In this document: positions 52,018 through 61,191 of the stretch, in pieces
How the letters are laid out: each line of letters begins with the position of its first letter
Numbering within the stretch: position 1 is the stretch's first letter
Source: Flavihumibacter fluvii
Lineage (GTDB): Bacteria; Bacteroidota; Bacteroidia; Chitinophagales; Chitinophagaceae
DNA length: 64,000 nt
Direction of reading: 5' to 3'
Assembly (NCBI RefSeq): GCF_018595675.2
Contig: NZ_CP092333.1
Coordinates: forward strand, 520,001-584,000
Translations under genes and position numbers: made by a program
Notes under the pieces: model-generated
Database searches by the model: none
What the model was told of the DNA's origin: nothing
The model's input: only the letters and a program-made list of their open reading frames with translations

Positions 52018-53343
52018 CTACTGGTTGGTTTGTTTCGTGAATTCCACGCGCCTGTTTTGCGCTTTCCCTTCTTTGGTGGAATTGTCTGCCAGTGGCTCGC
52101 TTTCGCCTTTGCCACCTGTTGCCACGCGGTTTGCAGGTATGCCATATTCATTGGCCAATGCATCTTTCACTGCTGCAGCCCTTTTTTGAGATAAGGTGAG
52201 GTTGGCCGCATCATTGCCATCACTGTCTGTATGCCCGGTGATGGTGATGTTTATGGTGCCGTTTTCTTTCAGCACGGCGGCAATCTCTTTTAACACCCCA
52301 TAAGATTCCGGTTTAATCGTAGCTGTATTCACATCGAAAAGGATGGCCGTAGTGCTGAATTTACCTTCTTCGATCAGTTTTTGCCTGGTGTCTGGAATGC
52401 CAGTGGCTACTTTCAGGTTGCTGATGAAAAATGCGGCTTCATTGTCTTTATACCCGGAGCCGCTCACTTTATAAAATAACTGGTTGTTGATGTAATTTGT
52501 AGCCAGCGCTTTCGGTAGGTCATATACTTTTTCACTGTTGATCCAGACACGTAAACGGGAACCCTGGACCTGAAGGGCAATATGGGCGATTTTGTTATAC
52601 GATCTTTCGAAATCGGCCAGTTTCTGGTCAGCCCCTTTAAAAAAACCGGCTTTATCGAGGTTGGTCTTCACATTACTATAACTGGCACCATTAGTGGCTG
52701 GGCGGATCAATATTTCTGCGGATTGGTATTTGTATGTTGCCTCAAGCAAACTGTTATCAGTCGTGGGTAGGTCACTGGTGGATAGGAAACCAAAAGTAAA
52801 GAGGGGAAAGGTATACCCGGTATTTTTTAATTGCGGGATAAGGTCAAATTCGAGGGTAAAGTTTTGGGGGAATGGTTTATTATTGGCCGACAGGTAGTTC
52901 ACATTCTGGAAGAGTTTCAGCCACTTGCCGGGAAATGATTCGAGGCTAACCACTTCTCCCTTTCCGTTGCTGTTCCAGTCCAGTGCTAATTCTCCAACAG
53001 CATCCCGGGAAAAGTCTTCCGTATAAATGAGTTCGGCGCCCGGGATAAAATCAAAGTGGGAGTATTCTTTTAGTGTTGACTCTTTTTGAGCGGGTGCCGG
53101 GTTGCTGGCAGGGGCACCATTTGTAGCAGCCGGACCGCTTCCGGTATTTTTCCCTTCCAGTTCGTCTAGGGTTTGGTCGATAGCCTTATCTATTTTCTGG
53201 TCTGCACGCTGGTTGGTTTTTTTAATGATTCTGTCTTTGACCCTGGTGGCAAATGCCGGCTGGGACTTTGTTAGATAAGGGAAAGCCAGCACGAAACACA
53301 TGAAGCAAAATATTTTGCAGAATGGGAACAATTTGCTGAGCAT
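52018..53343 (-). CDS. OmpA-family outer-membrane/peptidoglycan-associated protein
   Basis: 441 residues: signal peptide (about 1-27, ending TKSQ), a coiled Lys/Asp-rich stretch, a Pro/Ala linker (about 75-95), a concanavalin-like beta domain (about 105-310; FTLEFDLIPQLKNTGYTFPL and IAHIALQVQGSRLRVWINSE) and a C-terminal OmpA domain (about 325-440) with ITGHTDSDGNDAANLTLSQK, RAAAVKDAL and NRRVEF. The OmpA domain binds peptidoglycan. The ATG at 53343 is two codons after a TTG. Confidence 0.88.
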   Translation of the reverse strand: MLSKLFPFCKIFCFMCFVLAFPYLTKSQPAFATRVKDRIIKKTNQRADQKIDKAIDQTLDELEGKNTGSGPAATNGAPASNPAPAQKESTLKEYSHFDFIPGAELIYTEDFSRDAVGELALDWNSNGKGEVVSLESFPGKWLKLFQNVNYLSANNKPFPQNFTLEFDLIPQLKNTGYTFPLFTFGFLSTSDLPTTDNSLLEATYKYQSAEILIRPATNGASYSNVKTNLDKAGFFKGADQKLADFERSYNKIAHIALQVQGSRLRVWINSEKVYDLPKALATNYINNQLFYKVSGSGYKDNEAAFFISNLKVATGIPDTRQKLIEEGKFSTTAILFDVNTATIKPESYGVLKEIAAVLKENGTINITITGHTDSDGNDAANLTLSQKRAAAVKDALANEYGIPANRVATGGKGESEPLADNSTKEGKAQNRRVEFTKQTNQ

Positions 53344-53481
53344 AAACAATAAGGTTAATGGTAATGGTCTTTGTTAATTCAGCAACAAGATATTTCGGGA
53401 TGCCCTTACGCACAATAAAGGGTAGCATGAACTGGGGTTAATAAAGGATCAGTTGGTTAAATCAGGATTTTTTCCTGGCAG

Positions 53482-53510
53482 GTGGTTACAAATCGTAACA
53501 CGGCAATTAC
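53482..53510 (+). repeat. GTGGTTAC motif upstream of the second PepSY-like gene
   Basis: GTGGTTAC at 53482-53489 with a partial copy (GCAATTAC) exactly 21 bp on (53503-53510); it also forms an inverted pair GTTAC-AAATC-GTAAC (53485-53499). Mirrors the element before the paralogous gene at 44366. Confidence 0.4.
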
Positions 53511-53552
53511 CAACTGGTATAATCAGCATTTTTAACTATCAAACATTTTTTT

Positions 53553-53861
53553 ATGAAACGCATTCTTTTTGTATTCGTAGCGGCCATTGCATTTACTGCA
53601 TGTGACAAATCTGTAACTACGCCTTCAGTAACTGATGAAGTGGTGAGCCGCAAGGGCGCCGATGATGTACAGCAGCCGGCACCTGCTGCCTTGCCATCTG
53701 TTGTATCGAATGCGTTTAAAACGAAATACCCTACCGCTACCGGAATGGAATGGCAGGCCGAGGATGCGAATACCTGGAAAGTGAAGTTCTTCCTGGGATC
53801 GGTACGTTGGGTGGCATTTTTTAAGGCGAACGGAACATTTATTTCTGCCGCTATCAAATAG
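53553..53861 (+). CDS. PepSY-like small lipoprotein (paralogue)
   Basis: 102 residues: lipoprotein signal with lipobox FTAC (Cys near 17), a variable linker and one PepSY-like domain, LPSVVSNAFKTKYPTATGME ... NTWKVKFFLGSVRWVAFFKA. Over the domain it is very similar to the protein at 44366, differing mainly in the linker, so the two come from a duplication within this island. Confidence 0.85.
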   Translation: MKRILFVFVAAIAFTACDKSVTTPSVTDEVVSRKGADDVQQPAPAALPSVVSNAFKTKYPTATGMEWQAEDANTWKVKFFLGSVRWVAFFKANGTFISAAIK

Positions 53862-53940
53862 GTCTGGTTTCTTTTGTATTCAAACCAGTATCCTTATTTG
53901 AGCAAACCATTTAATTTGGGCCGGAAGATATGAAAACCGC

Positions 53941-53988
53941 TACCAGGTAAAGGAAATGGGCTGAAGTCCTTTTCCTTTTACCTGGTAA
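53941..53988 (+). terminator. Hairpin downstream of the PepSY-like gene
   Basis: ACCAGGTAAAGGAAA pairs with TTTCCTTTTACCTGGT (15 pairs, one bulged T) around a 12-nt loop, with a short T-rich tail. It lies 80 nt after the gene; nothing else is recognised in 53862-54071. Confidence 0.6.
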
Positions 53989-54071
53989 CTTTGAATTGCA
54001 CGATGGCTTTATTGCTGTAATATGAAGTCCATCATTCGTTCATCTTTTGAAGAGTAGTCTTTACGCCTTGA

Positions 54072-55898
54072 TTATTTTACCTCCACCTGGTACAATGCCT
54101 GGTTGGCCGCCCTGAATTTTGTTTCCGGCATTTTCAGCACTTTCCGGTCATAGGTGAAAATGCCATTGGTCTCATTTTCAACATCTGTGGTCTGAGTATA
54201 AATGGCTGCGGATAGTCCATTGGTGATCATGGCCGGGATTCGTTTCACAAGTTCATCGTAACGATTGAACAATTCACTGGAATTCGTGAAAGTCTGGTAT
54301 CCCCAATTTTTTTGCGGCGTCCACACATGGTCGTTGATGGGCAGTCCGAGTCCGCCGAATTCACCTAATACCAAGACCTGCTTTTCACCAAATAGTTTCG
54401 GATTTGGCATGGCCGGTTCGGGATAGTTGTGCAGGTCCATGATATCGCCAGCACCATAAAAATTACCGCCACTGGCGCTGTTCACCAGCCGGGAGGCATC
54501 TTCATCAGCGGTCCATTTGGCTATCTCAGCTGTCTTGAACTGCCCCCAGGCTTCATTGAAGGGAACCCAAACCACGATGCAGGGAAAATTGAACAAGGCC
54601 TTGCGTATGGCGGACCATTCCTTGCGGTAGATATTTTCTGAGGCTGGTGTCCTTTCCATTTCAGTGCCAAGTCCATCAATACCCGGACGTGGTTCCCATC
54701 GGCTGCCATCATCTCCATTGGGCATATCCTGCCAAACCAGCATCCCGATCTTATCGCAATGGGCATACCAGCGTGCTGGTTCAACCTTTACATGTTTTCG
54801 GATCATATTGAAGCCCAGTTGCTTGGTCCTTTCGATATCGAACCGCAGTGCCTCGTCGGTGGGGGCAGTGTATAAACCATCAGGCCACCAGCCCTGGTCG
54901 AGCGGACCAAACTGGAAAAGGAATTTATTATTGAGCAACATGCGTTTCACGCCATTGGCATCCCTGGCGACGGAAATTTTACGCATGGCAAAATAGGAAT
55001 TGATATGGTCAACCACTTTCCCTTTCCTGACCAGCGAAATGGTAAGGTCATAGAGGTAAGGTGCATCGGGCGACCAAAGTTTCGGGTTCCTTACCGGTAG
55101 CGTGATTCGCGTGGTAGTACCAGTGACCTTTTCTTTTGCTGCCTGGTCGCTTTCAATGTTTACCTGAATTTCATCACCGGGAAGGAAATTATTCAATTGC
55201 ACATCCAGGCTTAGTTGGCCTTTATCTATATCCGGGATTTGTTGGGTTGCAACAATGAAGTCAGTTGGCACTGTTTCAAGCCAAACAGTTTGCCAGATTC
55301 CGGTTACAGAAGTGTACCAGATACCCTGGGCCTTGATCATCTGTTTGCCGACCGGTTGTGGTCCATCGTTGGTCGGGTCCCATACTTTGACAGCGATGGA
55401 TTGTAATTTATTTTTCGATAACAATGTTGTGATATCGATATTGAACGGATCATAGCCACCTTCGTGTACACCTGCCTGTTGGCCATTCACAAAAACCGTA
55501 CATTGCCAGTCTACCGCACCAAAATGTAATAGCACGCGGCCTTTACGTTGGGCAGCTGTGATCTCCGTTTGCATAGAATACCACAGTACCGAATCTTTGC
55601 CAACTTTGCGCCCGACACCCGAGAGCGAAGACTCCACTGCAAATGGCACCAGTATGACCCCTTCCATTGCAGCCGGTACTTTATCCTGCGCAACAGGTGT
55701 AATAGCATATTGCCAAAGTCCATTCAGGTTTTTCCAGTTGGGTCGCACCATTTGCGGCCTTGGATATTCGGGTAATGGATTTTTGTGATCCAGTTGTTCG
55801 CCCCAGGTGGTTTGGATATGTCCGGGAACAGACTTCCAGTTCTGGGCTTGAAGGGTTATGGAGAAAAGGAGGAAGCAGGGGAGAAAATATTTTTGCAT
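54072..55898 (-). CDS. Glycoside hydrolase family 2 protein
   Basis: 608 residues, exported (signal QKYFLPCFLLFSITLQAQ). Sugar-binding jelly-roll domain (about 40-220; MRPNWKNLNGLWQYAITP and HFGAVDWQCTVFVNG), immunoglobulin-like domain (about 220-320) and a TIM barrel (about 320-600). The acid/base Glu is in WVPFNEAWGQF and the nucleophile Glu in LVLGEFGGLG. Short GH2 enzymes of this kind act on beta-galactosides, beta-glucuronides or related linkages; specificity cannot be read here. Confidence 0.9.
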   Translation of the reverse strand: MQKYFLPCFLLFSITLQAQNWKSVPGHIQTTWGEQLDHKNPLPEYPRPQMVRPNWKNLNGLWQYAITPVAQDKVPAAMEGVILVPFAVESSLSGVGRKVGKDSVLWYSMQTEITAAQRKGRVLLHFGAVDWQCTVFVNGQQAGVHEGGYDPFNIDITTLLSKNKLQSIAVKVWDPTNDGPQPVGKQMIKAQGIWYTSVTGIWQTVWLETVPTDFIVATQQIPDIDKGQLSLDVQLNNFLPGDEIQVNIESDQAAKEKVTGTTTRITLPVRNPKLWSPDAPYLYDLTISLVRKGKVVDHINSYFAMRKISVARDANGVKRMLLNNKFLFQFGPLDQGWWPDGLYTAPTDEALRFDIERTKQLGFNMIRKHVKVEPARWYAHCDKIGMLVWQDMPNGDDGSRWEPRPGIDGLGTEMERTPASENIYRKEWSAIRKALFNFPCIVVWVPFNEAWGQFKTAEIAKWTADEDASRLVNSASGGNFYGAGDIMDLHNYPEPAMPNPKLFGEKQVLVLGEFGGLGLPINDHVWTPQKNWGYQTFTNSSELFNRYDELVKRIPAMITNGLSAAIYTQTTDVENETNGIFTYDRKVLKMPETKFRAANQALYQVEVK

Positions 55899-56000
55899 GG
55901 CGATTAATTACAAGGATTTCAAAAGAACGTTATTTTGCGATTTGTAATTTAATCCTTGTGAATTGTTTTTTTATAAATATCTGGCGGATAATTACGATTA

Positions 56001-56038
56001 AAAAAAAGCTGCTTCCTGATCGCGCAGGAGGCAGCTTT
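56001..56038 (-). terminator. Rho-independent terminator of the dihaem cytochrome gene
   Basis: A 14-bp stem (AAAGCTGCTTCCTG with CAGGAGGCAGCTTT, one G-U pair) and 6-nt loop; on the minus strand it is followed by a run of T. It lies 20 nt after the stop at 56059. Confidence 0.92.
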
Positions 56039-56058
56039 CCAAATTATCAAAAATCATT

Positions 56059-57048
56059 TTACATCGACTTATGTGCAGGTGTAAATTTCTCCACCTTATG
56101 GCTAATGGGTTTCAGGCTTTTCAGGTAAGTATATATTGCAGTGATATCTTCTTTTGTCATGTGGCCATACATGGTCCAGGGCATGATTGAATTGAATTCC
56201 CCGGGAGAAACGCTGGGCGGCTGGTAAGTGGAGTCGGCAAAGGCCCTGAATTTGTTGACAAACATGTCTTCCGTCCAGCTACCCAGTCCGGTTTCCTGAT
56301 CCGGCGTGAGATTGGCAGACCTTACTACAGATCCATCCGGGAAGGGAAATTCACGTCCCCCGCTAAAGGCCAGGTCTTCAATGATCTTGCCTTTATCTAC
56401 CTGGGTATGGCATTCAATACATGAACTGGCTGTTACCAGGTATTTTCCATAGGCCAGCCGATCTGACGGAGGTGGCATTTTCTGTGGGCTGGCTTTTGAT
56501 GGAATGGTGTTGAGAATAAAATTCATGGGGAAATCTGAAACGGATTCCGGAACCTGGGTGGGTTGGGCGGGCAGTGAGCGGATATAGGCAATGATACTAT
56601 AGATGTCTTCCGGGTCCAGTTTCCCATAATTTTTGTAAGGCATTACCGGGAACATCGCCCGGCCTTCCTTGGTGACACCAGTGGTGATCAGCCGAAATAG
56701 TTCGCCGTCTGTATACCTGCTGATTCCGGCAGGTGTAATATTTTTAGAATAATAGACCCCGGGGAATCCAACTGTCTGGTCGAACCGTTCTCCGCCAACA
56801 CCGAGCGTTCCTGGTGTTAAAGGGCCTGAGAACTTAGACCAATCACGAGTAGAATGACAGTCCATGCAAATCGTTACGCTGTTGGCGAGGTACCTGCCAC
56901 GTTCGACCCTTTCAGGGGTATACGTAATGGCCAGTTTTTGGGCCTCACCTACACTGGGCAGGGCTACCTTAACATAGGTAATAGCGCCGGCTACAATTAA
57001 TATAAGCGTCAGGATTGTATAACCGGCGAATTTGAATACCTTTTTCAT
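56059..57048 (-). CDS. Membrane-anchored dihaem cytochrome c
   Basis: 329 residues with an N-terminal membrane anchor (about 5-28, TILTLILIVAGAITYVKVAL). Two haem sites: CMDCHS near residue 62 and CIECHT near 215; each is followed by a Met-containing distal segment (MFPVMPYKNYGKL and IMPWTMYGHMTKED). Resembles the cytochrome subunits of exported alcohol/sugar dehydrogenases. The long upstream frame (to 57393) crosses the divergent promoter region and was rejected; the ATG at 57048 gives the expected signal-anchor. Confidence 0.88.
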   Translation of the reverse strand: MKKVFKFAGYTILTLILIVAGAITYVKVALPSVGEAQKLAITYTPERVERGRYLANSVTICMDCHSTRDWSKFSGPLTPGTLGVGGERFDQTVGFPGVYYSKNITPAGISRYTDGELFRLITTGVTKEGRAMFPVMPYKNYGKLDPEDIYSIIAYIRSLPAQPTQVPESVSDFPMNFILNTIPSKASPQKMPPPSDRLAYGKYLVTASSCIECHTQVDKGKIIEDLAFSGGREFPFPDGSVVRSANLTPDQETGLGSWTEDMFVNKFRAFADSTYQPPSVSPGEFNSIMPWTMYGHMTKEDITAIYTYLKSLKPISHKVEKFTPAHKSM

Positions 57049-57228
57049 GGCGATTATTGTAGTTGTTTGGTTGGGAATAAGTTTGGCAGAAATCGGGGGG
57101 TAGGCGGGAATTTCGTTATTGAATATATGAAAAAAAGCTGAACTTTTTTTAAGGTATTGCAGTGACTTTATATCGACAGATATTTTATATTTTAAAGGCC
57201 GGTTGGCTGGTAAATTAGAATTAGCAAT

Positions 57229-58077
57229 ATGAGAAGAATAACCTTGTTCGTCTTGGTCATATTTACGGTTTCCAAGAATGCAAATTCCCAGGCAGTGAAA
57301 TATGATGTGTTTGCCGTTAAGTTTACTTCCATGGGACAAGCCACTGCAACCTCGGTTTGGGCATCTGGTGCGCCTGCTAATGACAGTGTGCATATTGATT
57401 TCAGTGTGTGGCTGATCAAAGGGAGTAACGGCAGGAATATATTATTGGACGCGGGTTTCCTGCCAGATATTGAAGACGCAAGGGATTTTGGGATAGTGAA
57501 TTATACCCGGCCGGATTCCATGCTGTTAAAGCTGGGCGTTAAAGCGGGTGATATATCTGATATCATCATCAGTCACCCGCATTGGGACCACATCGATGGT
57601 CTTGGCTTATTCCCCAATGCAAAGGTGTGGATGCAAAAAGACGACTATACTTATTTTGTGGTTGGCGCCTGGCAGAAAGATGGCAACCATGGCGGCTTCC
57701 ATCCCAGGGATGTGCGGCTGTTCACAGACCTGAACCTGGCCGGTAGGCTAATGTTGGTGGATGGCGACAATAAAGAGATCATCCCCGGGATAAAAGTCTT
57801 TACCGGGTCAAGGCATACTTTCAATTCCCAATATGTGCTAGTCGAAACCGGCAGTAATAATATCATACTGGCATCCGACAATATCTGGGTGTATTATAGC
57901 CTGGATCATTTAGTGCCGGCATCCCCTGGCGGTACCCTCGATAATGCCGGCTATGTAAAAGCCATGCAAAGGATGAAGTCCATGGTGTCGGATGTGAAGT
58001 TCATCATCCCGGGGCATGATGCGGAAGTGTTTACTAAATTCCGGCAGGTTATACCGGGCGTGGCAGCCATAAAATAA
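57229..58077 (+). CDS. Exported metallo-beta-lactamase-fold hydrolase (N-acyl-homoserine lactonase-like)
   Basis: 282 residues with a signal peptide (about 1-20). MBL motif SHPHWDHIDG (His116, His118, Asp120, His121), then TGSRHTFNSQYVL (ligand His), ILASDN (bridging Asp) and IPGHDAEVF. The arrangement is that of the AHL-lactonase (AiiA/AttM) group, but Bacteroidota usually do not make acyl-homoserine lactones; quorum quenching or another lactone is possible. Followed 8 nt later by a Crp/Fnr regulator. Confidence 0.85.
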   Translation: MRRITLFVLVIFTVSKNANSQAVKYDVFAVKFTSMGQATATSVWASGAPANDSVHIDFSVWLIKGSNGRNILLDAGFLPDIEDARDFGIVNYTRPDSMLLKLGVKAGDISDIIISHPHWDHIDGLGLFPNAKVWMQKDDYTYFVVGAWQKDGNHGGFHPRDVRLFTDLNLAGRLMLVDGDNKEIIPGIKVFTGSRHTFNSQYVLVETGSNNIILASDNIWVYYSLDHLVPASPGGTLDNAGYVKAMQRMKSMVSDVKFIIPGHDAEVFTKFRQVIPGVAAIK

Positions 58078-58085
58078 ACGCTACC

Positions 58086-58679
58086 ATGGATAAAGACTAT
58101 GCTACCATTTTCGGCAGGATATTGAACAATTATTCGCCGGTATCGCCATCAACCATGGAGACAGTTATTGATAGCGGGAACCTGCAGGTGTATAAAAAGA
58201 ATGACATCATTTTTCCGGAAAAGAAATTCAACGCTTTTGAATATTTCCAACTGGAAGGTATCACGCACCGGTACAATAATGATGAGGATAACCAGGCTAT
58301 CACTACTGGTATTTATACCGGTGAGGAAGTTATTACACCGCATTTCGCACGGACCATCAACAGCCAGAGTATTTTTTCCTTGCAGGCACTAACAGCATGC
58401 TCCTTTATTAGAATACCGATCGGTGCATTTGATAAATTCAGGTTTACCAATGACGAGATCAGGGCATTCGGACAGCGGGTGGTGGAGAAAGAATTTATCC
58501 GGAACCTTAATTATGAAGTGCTGTTCAGGAGCTTTACTGCAAAGGATCGTTTGTTATTTTTCCGCGCGAATTATCCAGCTCATGAAAACCTTATACCCCA
58601 TACCGTGATCGCGTCCTTCCTGGGGATCACCCCAGTTTCTTTCAGCCGCCTGAGAAATGAACTGGTGAAACAGAAATGA
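58086..58679 (+). CDS. Crp/Fnr-family transcriptional regulator
   Basis: 197 residues, cyclic-nucleotide-binding-like domain (about 10-125) and a C-terminal winged helix (TVIASFLGITPVSFSRLRNE). The usual cAMP-contact residues are not evident, as in most Bacteroidota members. It lacks the Cys cluster of the regulator at 25290. Presumably controls its operon partner, the lactonase-like gene. Confidence 0.87.
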   Translation: MDKDYATIFGRILNNYSPVSPSTMETVIDSGNLQVYKKNDIIFPEKKFNAFEYFQLEGITHRYNNDEDNQAITTGIYTGEEVITPHFARTINSQSIFSLQALTACSFIRIPIGAFDKFRFTNDEIRAFGQRVVEKEFIRNLNYEVLFRSFTAKDRLLFFRANYPAHENLIPHTVIASFLGITPVSFSRLRNELVKQK

Positions 58680-58783
58680 GATTTCTTATCATTTGATAAT
58701 CCGGCCCCTTTTATTGCAGATTACTTTTGGTGTATTAAACCAGGAGAGTTACCCAATTGTGCTGATCAAATACTTTAAAAATC

Positions 58784-59860
58784 ATGAACAGTATACATGC
58801 TTTTTTGCAACACGAAGTGATGAACAATAAGACACCATCCATTCAATATGCTTTTTTTGATGCGGATTCCACTATCTATTCATTCCAATATGGATTGCGG
58901 GATATTAAGGAAAGTAAAATGGTCGATGCGACCACTACCTACAACGTATTCTCTATCACCAAAACTTTTACCGCAATTGCGGTATTGCAATTAGCACAGG
59001 CTGGCCTGGTTGAGCTGAAAGCGCCCATGCAAAAACACCTGCCCTGGTTTCCTTATGGTGATACTATTACTGTTGAGCAGGTATTGCAACATACCGCAGG
59101 AATCCCTAATCCATTGCCATTGCGGTGGTCACATTTGGCAGCGGAACATGCACAATTTAACCGGGACTTGTTTTTTGCACAGGTTTTTGAAAAGCATGAC
59201 CGGCTGAAGTCCGCACCAGGTAAGAAGTTTTCCTACAGTAACCTGGGTTATGTATTACTCGGGCAATTGATCGAGCATATTTCCGGCAAAACATTTGAAG
59301 CCTTTATCAAAGAAAATATTCTGGATAAAGCACGGATACCAAGAAGTGACCTTGATTTCGTGATCGATCCTGCAGTGCATGCAAAAGGTTACCAGAAATA
59401 CTGGTCATTCACCAATGCGCTTTTGGGTGTATTGATAAATAAACAAAAATTTATGGATGCCCGTGAAGGCAAATGGAAACCGTTCAGGAACTTCTATGTG
59501 AATGGCACACCATATGGTGGATTGATCGGTTCAGCAAAAGGGTTGACCAGGTATGCCCAGGTTTTGCTGGATAATAAAAACCTGCTGCTGGATGAAACTC
59601 ACCTGAAAATGTTGTTCACAGAAAGCAAGATAGCTGGTCAACCAACTGGCATGTCGCTTTCCTGGTTCACCGGGTCATTAAAAGGAAACTTGTATTACGC
59701 GCATGCTGGCGGCGGCGGTGGTTATTATGTTGAACTGCGGGTGTACCCGGAACTGGGGGTTGGCAGCGTTGTCCTGAACAATCGATCGGGGATGCGCGAT
59801 GAAAGGATGCTGGATAAAACGGATGTTTATTTCCTGCAATACATTCCTGGGAGGATTTAG
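58784..59860 (+). CDS. Serine hydrolase of the beta-lactamase/penicillin-binding family (class C-like)
   Basis: 358 residues, no clear signal peptide. Active-site SxxK is SITK (Ser57, Lys60), the Tyr motif is YSNLGY, and HAGGGGGY stands for the third (KTG/HxG) motif. Also LQHTAGIPNPLPLRW. Such proteins act as esterases, D-aminopeptidases or penicillin-binding proteins; true beta-lactamase activity is not implied. Confidence 0.88.
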   Translation: MNSIHAFLQHEVMNNKTPSIQYAFFDADSTIYSFQYGLRDIKESKMVDATTTYNVFSITKTFTAIAVLQLAQAGLVELKAPMQKHLPWFPYGDTITVEQVLQHTAGIPNPLPLRWSHLAAEHAQFNRDLFFAQVFEKHDRLKSAPGKKFSYSNLGYVLLGQLIEHISGKTFEAFIKENILDKARIPRSDLDFVIDPAVHAKGYQKYWSFTNALLGVLINKQKFMDAREGKWKPFRNFYVNGTPYGGLIGSAKGLTRYAQVLLDNKNLLLDETHLKMLFTESKIAGQPTGMSLSWFTGSLKGNLYYAHAGGGGGYYVELRVYPELGVGSVVLNNRSGMRDERMLDKTDVYFLQYIPGRI

Positions 59861-59865
59861 TACCT

Positions 59866-60012
59866 GCCATCCTGCTTGTTATAAAAACTGAAACACCAAA
59901 AGCAGCACAGATCCGCAAAGCGGTTGATGAAGTACTGACTAATCCCATGTGTAAACAAAATGTCGAAAGACTTGGGGGCGAATTTGCGCAATACGACCCA
60001 ATTGCCTTATGA
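59866..60012 (+). pseudogene. C-terminal remnant of an MGT-type glycosyltransferase
   Basis: About 48 codons open after the hydrolase stop: KTETPKAAQIRKAVDEVLTN, then NVERLGGEFAQYDPIAL and a stop at 60010-60012. This is the typical C-terminal helix of macrolide/UDP-glucosyl transferases. No upstream part is present. The rest of 60013-60086 is blank. Confidence 0.55.
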
Positions 60013-60086
60013 GCACAAAACGCTGATGAATCACTTAAATTAACTATGACGGGGAATTATACAGGCAAATTGTCCAGGGAAACTGT

Positions 60087-61184
60087 TTATGGTTGACCTT
60101 GATAATTAATTCCGGGAAACCATTTTTCAGCATTGGTTCGGTAGATCTTATCAATCACTTCTTTGGGTAATTGTAATCCCCTGAACTTTTCAGTAAAATG
60201 TGGTACCGTCAATTCTTCATCTGTGGCAAAGAATTTCCAGTCGGTCATCCTTACCTGGTGCGCCTCTTGATTCACTTCCATTAAATTTGACGACGTGTCA
60301 ACACCATGATCGGTGGCGTAAATAAGGCGGTCCTGGTATTTGACCATGAAGTCATGAACTTTTTGCCGGTTTGTAACAGATTGCACCTGCAGGTGCGGAA
60401 TACGGGCGGCCATATCCACCGCCATATTGGGAAACTGATCCAGCCGTTTGGCCAGTTCGTCAACGTTCCATTCAAGGCTGCCCAGGTGCGCGCCGACAAA
60501 CCGGAGGTTGGGGTGCTTCCTGAGCATATTATCCCGCGCATTTATTTGATCTTCATAAGAAGGATTTTCAGGGTGGAGGAATTGGTGATATTGGGGGTGT
60601 TCCCTGAAATAATTTTTATCCCCCAGTATTGTCATTTGGTCAATGGCCAGCCATGCATTTCGGGGTTCACCCAAATGCCCGATCAAAGTAATATTGCTTT
60701 TTTCTATAAAATTCAACACGGAATCAAACCGGGCATCATCAATCATTACCCATTTTCCATCGGCATCTTTAAGTTCCATGCCGATATTCTTCCAGATCTT
60801 TACGGCAATTGCCCCTTTTTCAATTGACTCCTGTAAATAGGCAATGGTTTGTGGCAGCCACTTTTCTGTACCCCAGTCTTTCAAATTAAATGTTGTAGCA
60901 AATTGCACCTCATCGGGGAATTTGCCCACCAGCTTTAAGGCATAGTCCCGCTGCACTTCAATGGGCATTTCGGCATCTACATTCACCGTTAACAACCGGA
61001 GATTGTCTTTCCTTGCCTGGCTGATAAATGTAGTATCGTCTGCATTGATATGAACATGGGTATCAAATTTTTCAACAGTTGTGAAATCGGCAGCAGTATA
61101 ATTTGTAGGCGCTGTGCTGCAATTCAGCAATAGAAAGCAACCCGGGATTAATAAAGCCTTATATACTGGTGCGGAAATATTCAT
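60087..61184 (-). CDS. Amidohydrolase-family lipoprotein
   Basis: 365 residues with a lipoprotein signal (lipobox LLNC). TIM-barrel amidohydrolase: FDTHVHIN (first metal HxH), ITLIGHLGEPRNAW and LRFVGAHLGSLEWN (metal His residues), and IYATDHGVDTSSN with the metal-binding Asp. Belongs to the amidohydrolase-2 group (decarboxylase or lactonase relatives). Substrate unknown. It ends an apparent operon with the next three genes. Confidence 0.85.
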   Translation of the reverse strand: MNISAPVYKALLIPGCFLLLNCSTAPTNYTAADFTTVEKFDTHVHINADDTTFISQARKDNLRLLTVNVDAEMPIEVQRDYALKLVGKFPDEVQFATTFNLKDWGTEKWLPQTIAYLQESIEKGAIAVKIWKNIGMELKDADGKWVMIDDARFDSVLNFIEKSNITLIGHLGEPRNAWLAIDQMTILGDKNYFREHPQYHQFLHPENPSYEDQINARDNMLRKHPNLRFVGAHLGSLEWNVDELAKRLDQFPNMAVDMAARIPHLQVQSVTNRQKVHDFMVKYQDRLIYATDHGVDTSSNLMEVNQEAHQVRMTDWKFFATDEELTVPHFTEKFRGLQLPKEVIDKIYRTNAEKWFPGINYQGQP

Positions 61185-61191
61185 GGTGCAA

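Noticed and set aside
57049-57393. Longer start for the dihaem cytochrome at 57393
   Set aside because: The added residues have no signal or domain and overlap the start of the divergent lactonase-like gene.
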